Shown: in pieces, positions 1 through 10,502 of the stretch
Position numbering within the stretch: position 1 is the stretch's first letter
Layout: every line of letters begins with the position of its first letter
Source of the DNA: Entoloma clypeatum
Lineage: Eukaryota > Basidiomycota > Agaricomycetes > Agaricales > Entolomataceae
Reading direction: 5' to 3'
Assembly (NCBI GenBank): GCA_963565915.1
Contig: OY751496.1
Span: 2,356,001 to 2,420,000, forward strand
DNA length: 64,000 nucleotides
The notes under the pieces: generated by a model
What the model was told of the DNA's origin: nothing
The model's input: only the letters and a program-made list of their open reading frames with translations
Databases searched by the model: none
Program-made: the position numbers and the translations under genes

Positions 1-949
1 AAAGTGTCATATCTCTCTAAGGAATGAACCAAATTTGAAAAATGGAGGTGTCCTGAGATTCCCTGAATCTGGAGAATTGAAAGGTGAAATAAAAATTTTT
101 GGTCAAATTTTCGACCTATTTTGCTCATATTCACCTTATCAAGTCTTTGAACTTTAGTTGAATGGTCTGAGGAGGTTTACATACAATATTTCAATGGTAT
201 ACATACAGTACATGTAGATTAAAGTGGTTGTGGAAAGGGGCAAGGAAGAAAACACGGCTTTTGGTGTTTGAGGAAACTTGTGATGCACTGTTGCATCATG
301 ATTTTGCCTGTGTTTCAATGTCTCATTTCAGAATACAGATTCTCTATCATACATAGCCAACTGTATAGATACTTTTTATTCATAGGCATCTATTCATTAG
401 TTAACAAGCATATGTGACGCCCATGGAGTGGGGAATGTAGGGTTGCCAACACTGTCATTCTTATGCATGTGGTATTCTGAGTGATATTTTGGACAAAGTC
501 TTATCTCCAGTCTTCCACATTCCATGGATTCCCTTGGAACCTTTTGGATTGAGTAGACATATATCTGACACACCCTATACAACCATGTATAGATTTATTG
601 ACCATACAATAATAATGCTAGATGATGAATAGATATATTGGATGCGCGACCTGTCTCCCACTTTTCAACACCTGATCTATACATTGTACACCATTTTCTA
701 TTGTGTTGAGGCCTACTTACACTATGGAATAGCCGTACATAGGTGCCCTGATTGCATTGAAGACATAAACTGATGATCTGTGCCCTGCGTGAGTACATAC
801 ATTTCTGCTCTTTTCACCATGATCTACTCCTGCTGTGGTGTCTGCATATCTTTACCCATATCCCCACATAACTGGAAATGAACCCCCAGACAGTCCCCCA
901 GGGGAGAGAGCTGTATTTCAAGGCAAGGTATGTGCTCCTGCTCACTCCA
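1..949. other. Left flank, no gene recognised
   Basis: AT-rich sequence with only short open frames (at most ~70 codons) on either strand and no recognisable protein motif, RNA gene or terminal repeat. It is the flank of the satellite in which Cop1 sits. It may be intergenic DNA or a decayed repeat. Confidence 0.5.
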
Positions 950-1053
950 CAGTCTGCCGACACTCAAGTCTTGCTTTTGCCAGTGAGCCATTGATTTGCC
1001 GATGGTCTTTCACTGGTTTTTCACAGTGATGTTTTTCATCAGTCAATTATGCC
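950..1053 (+). repeat. Satellite unit, left part, ending in Cop1 TSD
   Basis: The sequence has the family signature (GCCGACACTCAAG..., TTTGCCGATGG, TCACTGGTTTTTCAC). It continues after Cop1 at 15012, so Cop1 landed inside a satellite unit. Bases 1049-1053 (ATGCC) are the left copy of the 5-bp target duplication; the right copy is 15007-15011. Confidence 0.7.
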
Positions 1054-1363
1054 TGTTGAAGTTCCACCTGGGCGCTAGCCACAGGCGTACTGAGCAACAC
1101 AGCTACAGTGTGGAAGTACTCTACTTAACCGTTCTAGCCACTTACATGGTTTGGGAGGGTGAGGCTGGTGAGAGCGGTTGAGGCTGATAAGAGCGATGGA
1201 GCTGGTTAAGAGTCAAGAGACAACTTGTTGATATTGACAGTTTCCTGGTCTTATATACCGTACTACTGTTTGTACCAACCAAACAAGTATGTAATCGAAT
1301 ATGTCTAAGGTCACGTGATATAATCTAATCTAATCTAATCTACGTGATGGAAAAGTTTCAACA
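1054..1363 (-). repeat. Cop1 3' LTR
   Basis: 310 bp, TG...CA ends within the inverted heptamer TGTTGAA/TTCAACA. It contains a short (AATCT)n run near 1320-1342. It pairs with 14697-15006. Confidence 0.93.
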
Positions 1364-1431
1364 CCCCCCCATATTTAGTACATACTTCTAAATACATCTT
1401 ACTTTTTCCCATATAGGTACTCTTTTTTCGC
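1364..1431 (-). promoter_or_regulatory. Cop1 polypurine tract and 3' untranslated stretch
   Basis: On the minus strand the sequence directly before the 3' LTR is ATATGGGGGG (complement of 1364-1373). This is a typical polypurine tract for plus-strand priming. The rest lies between the pol stop at 1432-1434 and the LTR. Confidence 0.7.
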
Positions 1432-3480
1432 CTAGTTTTTGAGTAGTCCGAAGTACGGGATAAACTTGCTAAAGAGGATTTTCCCCAGATCCCCAGTTAA
1501 AAGGTCTGCAGGGTTATTCACTCCTTCGATGAATTCGACCGTAATAATCCCTTCGGATACTTTTTCTCTGACGAAGTGGAATCGCACGTCGATGTGCTTG
1601 GATCACTTCTCAGTTACAGGATTTGATGCGATAAAGACGGAGCCATTGTTATCTCCATAGATCGGAACCGATCCGATCTGCATTCCAAGTTCGGCAAGCA
1701 TGCTTCTAAGCCATGTTACTGCGCGACTGCAATCTGATAGCGCCATGTATTCTGCTTCCGTGGAAGAGAGGGCAATGGTTTTTTGTGCTGATGAAACCCA
1801 TGTTATTGCTCCAGACGCCAGCGATATGAAGTAACCAGTGGTGGATTTCCTGGTGTTTTCGTCTGACGCCCAATCGGAGTCTGTGAAGGTGTAGATTCCT
1901 TTCCCAGAATCACCATCGTACATGATCGCATAATTTTTTGTTGCCTTCAAATACCTGCAAATATCCCTTGCCACTTCTAAATGGCATTTGGTAGGGTTTG
2001 CGGAGAATTGGGACATTTTGATCACGGCAAAACAAATGTCGGGTCTTGTCCCGATCATTAAGTACAATAATGATCCAATGACGGATTGGTACTTGGATCT
2101 GAGTTCCGCATTGGGTTCATCTTCAGACTTCATGGGTTTGTAGCCCGTCGGGAGTGGGGTATGGGTGGCATTGGATTCGCTCATCCCCATACGTGCGAGA
2201 ATTTTCTCAAGGTAAGGTACTTGATCAATGAAGATCCTCTTCCCATGTTGCCTTATTTGGATTGAGAGAAATTCTTTCGGTTCCCCATCAGACACTACAG
2301 TAGGTGGCCTAGGTCCCTACATTCCCATGTTGTCATGAAGGCCTTCTTCTTTTCTAGTGTGTATTCTCGGTTTGTGCCGAGAAAAGCAGAGTCATCGACA
2401 TAAATGACGGCAATTACAATTTCCCTGCTGGTACTTTTGTGAATGAACACTCCCGCATCGGAGTGAAGCCGGACAAAGCCGAGCTTTTTCATGGAGGAAT
2501 CAAGTTCTCTCCACCAGGCTAATGCGGCCTGCTTAAGTCCATATAGGGCTTTGTATAGTCGGTACATGAGGTGTTCTTTCCCTTTTACTACATAGCCCTC
2601 AGGCTGTCGCATGTAGATTACCTCAAGGAGCGTTCCATAGAGGAAGGCTGATGAGACGTCCAAGAGTGTCATGAACCACCCTTCAAGGGCTGTCAATGCC
2701 AAAATCAACCGGACAGTCTCGTACCTCACTACCGGTGAGAAGATTTGATCGAAATCGATCCCTTCTACCTGTGAGAAGCCTTTTGCAACCAGGCGCGCTT
2801 TCAGACGCCCATCGGATTTTTCATTGTAAACCCATTTGTTCCTTAGAGCTTTCCTCCCTGTGGGTAGGGGTACTAACTCCGTGATCACCCCGCGGCTTTT
2901 GAGCATGTCTAGCTCTTTTCGTTCTGCCGCATACCAATCTTCTTTGTTCGGAAGAGAGTATATGTCTTTGTGTGACATTTCGATGGTGCCTACTTGGATA
3001 GAAATTGCCTCCATTAGGAGATCGTTCATCCATGCCATTTGACCGCCCAATCTACGTCTTCGATCCATTTTTTCAAGATCAGAAGCAGGGGTGTCTTCCC
3101 CATAAATGCTGTCTGGCATTCTGCAAACTCGTCGTTCCCTGATCGGTCGATCTGGTACTTGTTCGGGTTCCGGAGTGGGTACTCGCGGTTCATCGTCGGG
3201 CTCGCTAGACGGCAAGTCATTGTCTGATTCAGGGTGATCCTGTCCAGTGGGAACAGGGTCGTGAGGTTTTTCGTAATGACTGTCATTGTCATCGTTTCCG
3301 GGGATGAGGTCCTCAAACTCATCAGCCGGTTCTGGGTTTTCCATTTCTGGATGGTTTTCTGGCAAAGGGTCGATGTGGCATCTGGGGTACTTGCTTTCAT
3401 CAAAGATAGCTTTCCCACCCATGAAAATTGTATTAGTCTCAGGATCCATGAAACGGTATCCTTTGACCCCTGGTTTTGAT
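1432..3480 (-). pseudogene. Cop1 pol, 3' half: reverse transcriptase and RNase H
   Basis: This is the downstream part of the Cop1 polyprotein. The RT core is visible: LRNKWVYNEKSDGRLKARLVAKG near 2840-2770, LDVSSAFLYG near 2650, and catalytic YVDD near 2400. RNase H follows (FTDSDWASDENTRKSTTGY near 1880; SSTEAEYMAL near 1760). Two lesions break it. A 23-bp insertion at about 2296-2320 interrupts the conserved CRDLG-EPKEF junction and shifts frame. A TGA at 1603-1605 replaces the Arg of the family's R-S-K-H-I-D motif. The frame then stays open to a natural TAG at 1432-1434. The left edge joins the TSD of the nested Gag-only element; the frame continues at 11597 once that is removed. Confidence 0.9.
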
Positions 3481-3484
3481 CCGA

Positions 3485-4574
3485 TGAAAAGCGAGTTTGT
3501 GACGAGCGCCAAAAATGCGAGAGACTCTGGTCAGAGCTCTACAAACACCTCAAACACCCAACAACACTCTCAACAAATAGTTCTAGGGGTGGTGGGAAAG
3601 AACCACTTATTTCGTAAGTAGGTTTGGTTCGTTTGCCTTTGTAGAATGTCAACTCGCGAGCGCGCGTCGATATTCTGAGTGTAATTCAATAATATAAAAT
3701 TAAGGAATTGGATTTTTGTCACGGAGACGGTTCACTGAGCGCACGGAGCTAAGAGACAGAAGAGGGGGCCTCGTTCTAATCTACAGTACATGGCTGATAC
3801 CTACTGGTTTTTACACACGACGAGAGATGAAATTTATATATAAGGTTTATCACAAGATATGTCCATAACAAATCGGCTTTTAGGGTATCTGTTATTTGGG
3901 CATGGTCCAAATATCCACATGGGTCTTTTAAACATATTTCCGAGGTGTCGAGAGGGCAACCGGCCCTGGCGGAGTGGAGCGACAAGAATGCGTCGTTTCG
4001 CGAGCATTCTAGAAGTCCGCATTAATATTGATGTTGTCGATCGATCGATCGAGTTCCCGGTTGTCATCGATCAAGGGTCCGAAGCGTCACGGACCGGATC
4101 CTGTCCATCAAAAGCGATCAACGACCCCGTTTCCAGGGTGCATTCTATTTCCGGTAAGTTCACATGGCTCGGCATCACGGCATCAGTGATCGGCCGCCTT
4201 GTTCTGTGATGCGTTCGGTACAGTGCGTCGCGTTCGAGATAATAAATCCCCCATGCCTCCGATTGTCCATATATAGTAATAGTCAATGGATAGGGTGATA
4301 GACCATAGAATATTGGTATTAATGTTGGGTCCCCTCAATGGTCTTATCCATTAAGAATAGAATTATTGTGTCAAGTCTATGGTTAAGCCCTCAGAATGTG
4401 ACTGTTCCCATGATCATGACTAAAGGTGGTCCAGTGGTATGTAGACTCTCTAGGTAGCCAGTAGTACCATCAGTTCCAATAGAATGTGTTTAATGGGAGC
4501 AACATTATATTCTTTTATTGATAAAAGTGTGGGATTTATGCATTTTCATGCACAGCCGCACAGCGGTCGTATCA
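3485..4574 (-). repeat. GagOnly1 3' LTR
   Basis: 1090 bp, starts TGAAAAGC and ends CGTATCA on the plus strand. It contains a TATATATA stretch near 3836 and a (GATC)n run near 4036. Same length as its partner at 10503-11592. Confidence 0.93.
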
Positions 4575-7500
4575 TCTCCCCCACACTAAAAACAGATTGT
4601 CCCCAATCATCAGGGTGGACTGTTTTCGGGTCAACAGGTTCATTATTTCGTCAAAATCTTTTAAGTTTATTTCGCATTTTTCCCTTTTTATTTACTAGTC
4701 CGGGTTAATGGACGAGAAAACGGCGGGGTACTCTCTTTGCATCCAGTGACAGTGCGGACCATCGGAGAGCTGCAACAGCTCTGCCTTCAGTCGAGCATGT
4801 GTGAGTGGCCCGGTGTTTACTACGCTTGACGCCAGTTCTCACGGTTCCGTTTGTAGCAACTCATTTAAGTCGCGTGCATCAGGTGATCAATTGGTCATCC
4901 GTTGATTCGGTCACGGTATCAACAATGAGCGGTGAGTGCTTCCGTCCTCGTTGCTCACTCCGTCGGGATCCGTTCGACATCCTCAGGTGAGTCCTGTTTC
5001 ATTCTGTTTTATTCCATTTAATTGAAGTCCTCAAGACTTCGACACCGGACGTCAAGTCCATTTCCACTCAGCATGTTTCATTTCCGAATTCCGAGCCGCC
5101 GCGCGAATGCTCTCAATCAACAATGCGCGGTGCGTGGGACTTTGTCCTTGGTCTCTTTTGCTTCCGTCTCTCACTTCGTCGAGTTTCGTTCGACACAGTG
5201 GGTAAGTCGGGTCTTCTTTCATTCTATTCATTTAATTCATTTGAACCTTTCCAGGTCCATGCAGATTTCGAACAACGGATCGTCAAGACCGTTCGAGCGA
5301 GCCGTTTCAGATTCAGGGCCGACGCGCCGGGTAGGGACCAGAGCATTGGCGTGGGTCAATTTCGGTAGCCGGTGGGTCTTTGCATTGCATCAATGCAACC
5401 TTACGGGTACGCTGGTTTTTTTTTGTGCATAGATCGTTTGTTCAACATGATCGTCGGCTTCACCGACCCCGTCCGGTTTTGGATTCTGGATTCAGGAAAG
5501 ACATGCTGTCTTTCCTGACGGCCCGACCTGGTGTGGTCGTTCCCGTTCGTTCCGGTACGGTTTCGTTTGTCCATATCAAGATCAAGAAATTTTCGTCCAG
5601 TGCACGCCTGTTACATTGGAACGGTACGATCTTCAACTGTCTCGATGTTGTTCAACACCGTTCGGTCAAAATCGCAAAATCTCAGGCCAAGTCCAGCCGT
5701 TCGCGAGCCGGCGATAGACCGAAATCGAGCTCAGGCGTTGTCAATCACCAAGTACCCGACAATCGATCCGGCGGTAAGACTTTGTCAATCTCAGAGGGGC
5801 GAGACAGGGCAAGACAAGGTGTGTAATCACACTCCTCCCTCCCCAGGCAAGAAGATCTGACTCTCCGAGTCATAGCGTTCCAGCACGTCAAGCTCGAACT
5901 CGATGCATTTCAAGTCCACGTCTACTGAGCGTCTCCGGTTGCAAGTCCAGCTCGTTCTGCGCGATACGAAGCACGGCGGACACACGTTTACTGTCTACCA
6001 GACGAGGTATGCCGTCCTTTTGTTCACTTGTCGCCCTCCGTTTAATGGCAGCCAATCAAGGTGCGGGGATGCTTTCAATAGCAATCCTAGGGTTTTGTTT
6101 CGAGGCAGAGAGGCCGGGTAAGCTCCTCTGAATGTTTATCTGACAGGGATGACTCGGCAGAGGCTACCAGTTCGAGAGGCGCTGCTTGGTACGGGCAGAA
6201 CCGGGACACCATCAAGTCCTTACGACCAGGTATGTTCATTGTACATGTATCACCGCCTGTCACATTCAATTCGGCAAACTGTTTGCTTCGTTTTCGGCCA
6301 AACGGCGACAGTACCAAAGTCCTCAAGACCAGGTACGTTGTCCTTACATCCAATCATAGTCATTTTCGGTTCACAAACAATTTCCAGCATCCTAGGGACG
6401 TCAATAAGTACGAACGTCTCATTTCAACTGTGGGGCGGTGGGCGGGCCTTTCGGGTCGTTGCAGAAGGTAGAACAAGCTACGGTCTGCTCGCATATGAGG
6501 CGTGTCACCTTCGCGGCAACACGCGGTGTTTTGAGAGGGCGAGTAAGGTACGTCTGCCTTATCGTCCGTTCCAGAGTCAAATCTAACAGCTCGTTCTCAT
6601 TCAGGATGGCTGCGTAGGCGTTGTACACTGGAGTAGCCACGGACGTCGTCCTTTTCGCATTCGCTATTTTATTTCACAAGACGACCCACTCGGAGTAGTA
6701 CTCCCAGTGCGGTACGGGTCAGTCAATCCTCGCCGGAGTAGTACTCCCCGCGACGGAACACGTTTGGTGGATTCGTAGGTTGACGAGGGCGTCTTCGACT
6801 TGGCTAGGTTTCAGTCCTTGCCTCGTTGGTTGAGCAGGTGCGTACTTTCGATCAAATCTCACCCTCATGCTCATTTTCGTTCCATAGTTCATGTTTACCG
6901 TCAATGTTCATTCAAGAACATTGAGGAATGGTCCGTACATGTTAGATCTCCACTCAGATTCGTGAGGTGAGTCCGTTCCTTCGTTGATAAGCTGTCAAGC
7001 TTAGCATAAATGCTAGTCCAGCGTTACCGAATCAAACGAGCGACGTTCAGGGGATTTCCTCTGACAAGCTGGGGACGTTGGGCTAGTCGCCCTTTTGTGT
7101 CAAGTCTTTTGCCATGAGACGAAGGCCTTCAGTGTCACGTCACCGCGTCTTCTAAGGCAATTAGGGTGCGTCTTTCTCTTTGCCTTTATCACGAAAACGT
7201 TCCAATGTTCCATTCTATTTACAGTGGTCAGTAAAGCTGTCTCCGCTGGTCCACATCATAGACTTCGCTTTTTCGGAGAACCAGGTGCGCAACTCGGTGA
7301 AATTACACCTTATTCGTAACTTCTAATTCATAGTTCAGTTCCACAGTCAGTATTCAATCAAGAACAACACGACGGGCCCTGTGCGATGTAATTTCAATAA
7401 TCGCAAGGTGGGTTCAACCCTTTTCTATGCGGCGCTGAAACAATCAAACTGAATTCGTCGCTAGTCCATCATCAGAATCAACTGGCGATGTCTTTGGCAT

Positions 7501-8297
7501 TTCAAGACACCAGAGTGTCCCTCTCGTCGTTCCAGCGGGTCAGGCGCGATCGGTCTAGCCTTTCCATCGTGAAGGCCTTTACGGTAATGAGTGGGCTTTC
7601 GGCGCCACGTCATCAGCACGAACGGTAAGCCTTGTCAAATTTCGTTGACTTTTGAGGCGAAACACTCAATCGTTCCTTGCCCCACAGGTCTATTCTTTTG
7701 AAGGTTCGGAGTGGAAACATTGGCGATCTATTTCGTAGATAATAGTAGTACCTGTAGTTACAGATATTTCGTATCCTGTAGTCACAATGTACATTTTCAT
7801 CCATACGATCTGCGGTGAGCTAAGATCCAGGGCCAGGATGCCAAGGTATGGCTTCCGGTCTACTGCCTTATAACTGATTCAAGTCTGGCTCATCGTCGAG
7901 GTATGTATCATTATCGTCCAGTTGATCGTGTCTAATGTTCTCAAATTAGATGTCCAGTTGAGGCTTTCCAGTCCCTTCGGATTCTATGTTCAGATCCTCC
8001 GGACTTGGTTGTTCAATTTTCCCTTTAGCGGAGACATCTCGGCTGCAAGTTCGAGATGGTTTGCTTGGTATAGGCCGAATCTCAACGCACTACTGAGTCC
8101 TCAAGACTAGCTGCGTGGTTTGTGCCTTTGATTTCATTAATTCCGAGTGCCAGTTCAATTGGTTCCTTGACGAACCTGTCTAAGTCCGTCTTGGTCCGTT
8201 CTTTTCCGATGAGCTTTTTAATTCGATTTTTCTAAGTTTCCTACAGATACATGTCCAACATCGCCATCCGACTCATTTCATAGAGCGCGGGTCGCGA
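4575..8297. other. GagOnly1 interior without pol; intron-like motifs on the plus strand
   Basis: This is 3.7 kb downstream of gag. No retroviral domain is seen. On the plus strand, antisense to the element's RNA, it holds a series of segments with intron borders: 4801-4856, 5202-5254, 6333-6387, 6548-6604, 6838-6887, 7166-7224, 7285-7333, 7625-7687 and 7901-7949. All are 49-63 nt with GTAAGT/GTACGT/GTGCGT/GTATGT-like starts and YAG ends, and some have CTAAC or CTAAT upstream of the end. Partial internal duplication is visible (4919-5028 resembles 5120-5244). It could be a captured intron-bearing host gene or a degenerate repeat; I cannot tell which. Confidence 0.5.
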
Positions 8298-10151
8298 TTA
8301 TTGAGATCCTTGTAAGGCCTTCTCGACACTTTCCTGAGTCGAAAGGTTCATCATTCTGGCTAACATTGTCATGAACTCCATAGATTTCGAATCAACTGTC
8401 ATTGGTAGGGGCTGAACGGCCGGTTGAGGTACGCTATGCAGGATTTGTGGGTCGACTGGTACTGACATGTCCACTTGTCCAGTTGTAGCCACCGCTTTCC
8501 ACATGTCGCGTTCATCAGCCGCGCGTCTAGTCTTTTCCTGCAACTCCGAGATAAGTTTGTCTTGCTTATCTTGTACATTTGAATTGAATATTGGCCGCTG
8601 AAGGGTAACTATGCCGTCAGGCATAAGATCCACGATGTCATCATCGGGGGGGTTCTCGATGAAGAACTGGCCCTGGTTATTCCATTGCCGATCTCGTATA
8701 TTCCGATTCGATTGAAGTGTGACCAGGCCGTTCGGGGCTAGGTCCACGATTCCATCTTCGGGGAGGTTCTCGATGAAGAACCCCTCCTGGTGCTGGTCTG
8801 GTAAGTTCCGGTTGGATTGCAGCGTGATAATACCGTCATCGGGAAGATTTTCGATGACGAACTGCTTTCGGTCTTTCCAGAGCCTATCCACACGATCTTT
8901 CGGTGACAAGTGGAAAGGTTCCCTTGGAAAACCTTTTTCATCCACGTTTGTTCCTTTGCCGTAAGTCTCGATTTTTCCTTCAGCTCTGTCGGCAGCTAGG
9001 AATTGACAGTCGGCGACAAAATGTCCAACACTCCAGCAATAGTAGCATTTGCGGACGGATGTTAGACTCGGTCGGTTGGTCCTAGTACCAGCCTCGTCTT
9101 TGTGCCGCGAATTCAACAAGGTATGGATCGTTTCAATTAATCTAACCGTTTCTTCGTGTCGCTGACTATTTTCCTTAGACATGTTGACAAGTACGTCTGT
9201 CATCTTAGCCATCGATTCATTTAGATCCTCGAGGAGCTGCACCACCCGGTCAAAAGAGGTAGCAGACTCCATGGGTCTCGGTAAGCTCATTCTATTCAAA
9301 TTGGTAGACCTAACAGCCATTCCAGAAGTACCAGCCGCGGTAACGGTACGGTAACTATCAGCTGATCGTACCAAGTCCTCCGAGACTTTGAGCAAGGTCT
9401 CGAAATCAATTGGGTCTGTATGGTGACGCGGATTTCTTTCCGGCTCTTTGCCAGTTGAACTAACGTCCTTCAAAGACTTCTGCGACATCTGCCACATCAC
9501 GGTCCTTTTCAATTCGGGGTCAAGACAGTTCAAAAACTTGGCAACGATTTCTCGATTCGAGATACAGCCTCCACGTAAGAGCTTTCGTCCCTCAAATTTA
9601 AATCCTCTGATGAACTCCAACATTACAGACAGATTCTCATTCGATAACGGAGTCGACTTAGCACACAACCTGTCAAGGCGCACGATCGATCCCTCGAGAC
9701 TATCGGTCGCTTCGGGGTAGTGACTGATCAATTCCTCCGTGAAGTCTTCGAAGGAACCACCTTCTGACGGGTAAGCGTCTAAGACAGTCCATTCATCTGC
9801 ACTACGCTGATCAGCATAATATCTTAGCCAATCCTTCCTTTCTTGGTCATTCGAGACACTGGCACGTATCAACTCTTTCGCGATGTCCTCAATATAACGA
9901 AGTAATTCCTCGGGCCGATTCCTATCAAAGAACGGCGCCTTGGTATCTCGTCTATTGGGCATGCCTTTCTTAGAGTCTGACGACATTTCGACAGTGTCCC
10001 TTTCTCGTTCAAGGTCTGGTTCAGGTGTTTCGGGTAATGGAGTAAGCGGGGGCAACGCTGACTTCGAGTTTGAACTTTCACCAGGTTTATTAGGTGCCAG
10101 TTCGGGTGCAAGGGGTATATGGGGCTTGTCAACACGACGGCTTTTGGTCAT
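8298..10151 (-). CDS. gag: Gag-like protein of GagOnly1, 617 aa, intact
   Basis: This is the only long undisrupted retroelement ORF in the window. It starts at the ATG at 10151; the region up to the PBS (10152-10482) has no better start. The N-terminal ~60 residues are Pro/Ser-rich. A conserved-looking alpha-helical Gag core follows (PEELLRYIEDIAKELI, WLRYYADQRSADEW, FEDFTEELISHYP). A coiled-coil-like stretch (FDRVVQLLEDLNESMAKM) lies near residues 295-320. One CCHC zinc knuckle (CYYCWSVGHFVADC) is near residue 365. The C-terminal third has three imperfect copies of a module built around FFIENLPEDGIVDL...VTLQSNRN. The expected role is RNA packaging into virus-like particles. No protease site or pol frame follows. 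Intact gag without pol suggests selection for, or very recent, trans-mobilisation. Confidence 0.85.
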   Translation of the reverse strand: MTKSRRVDKPHIPLAPELAPNKPGESSNSKSALPPLTPLPETPEPDLERERDTVEMSSDSKKGMPNRRDTKAPFFDRNRPEELLRYIEDIAKELIRASVSNDQERKDWLRYYADQRSADEWTVLDAYPSEGGSFEDFTEELISHYPEATDSLEGSIVRLDRLCAKSTPLSNENLSVMLEFIRGFKFEGRKLLRGGCISNREIVAKFLNCLDPELKRTVMWQMSQKSLKDVSSTGKEPERNPRHHTDPIDFETLLKVSEDLVRSADSYRTVTAAGTSGMAVRSTNLNRMSLPRPMESATSFDRVVQLLEDLNESMAKMTDVLVNMSKENSQRHEETVRLIETIHTLLNSRHKDEAGTRTNRPSLTSVRKCYYCWSVGHFVADCQFLAADRAEGKIETYGKGTNVDEKGFPREPFHLSPKDRVDRLWKDRKQFVIENLPDDGIITLQSNRNLPDQHQEGFFIENLPEDGIVDLAPNGLVTLQSNRNIRDRQWNNQGQFFIENPPDDDIVDLMPDGIVTLQRPIFNSNVQDKQDKLISELQEKTRRAADERDMWKAVATTGQVDMSVPVDPQILHSVPQPAVQPLPMTVDSKSMEFMTMLARMMNLSTQESVEKALQGSQ

Positions 10152-10482
10152 GTCGATGAGGGTTTGGTTCTAAGTCCGCGGAACGAACTCGAAGGGGGGG
10201 GGGTTTTATTTGTAATTGAACAGGGACTTGGTTCGACGGTGTGGGTTCAGAATATTCCAGATATTCCTTTATTTGGGTCAAGGGTGCGTTTCCGGCCTTT
10301 GAATCGAGAAGATTCTTGGGCTAAGGTTCCACGTCCTTTAGGCGAAAAATTATGGTCGAGATATCAACCGACGGAGGGCACTTCGCGTCTCAAACGACAA
10401 AGCACGATTATGGGGCGGGGTGGGCACAACTTCAAGAACGGAAGTCGGGGGGGGCAAACAGTTTGAACTACTATGAAACCAC
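10152..10482 (-). other. GagOnly1 leader between PBS and gag
   Basis: No ORF of note. It contains a G-rich run near 10190-10205. Presumably 5' leader of the genomic RNA with the packaging signal; nothing more specific is visible. Confidence 0.5.
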
Positions 10483-10500
10483 CCCTCGCGGTGGGCTCCA
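10483..10500 (-). promoter_or_regulatory. GagOnly1 primer-binding site (tRNA 3' end)
   Basis: On the minus strand, 2 nt after the 5' LTR, the sequence reads TGGAGCCCACCGCGAGGG, with the TGG expected for pairing to a tRNA CCA end. The implied tRNA ends GGUGGGC-U-CCA. A U discriminator base is typical of tRNA-Cys, so that tRNA is the best guess (inference). Confidence 0.7.
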
Positions 10501-10502
10501 GA

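Noticed and set aside
5022..5860. Frames of 109-148 codons in the GagOnly1 interior as single-exon genes
   Set aside because: They run through the intron-like segments and mutually overlapping frames; no recognisable motif.
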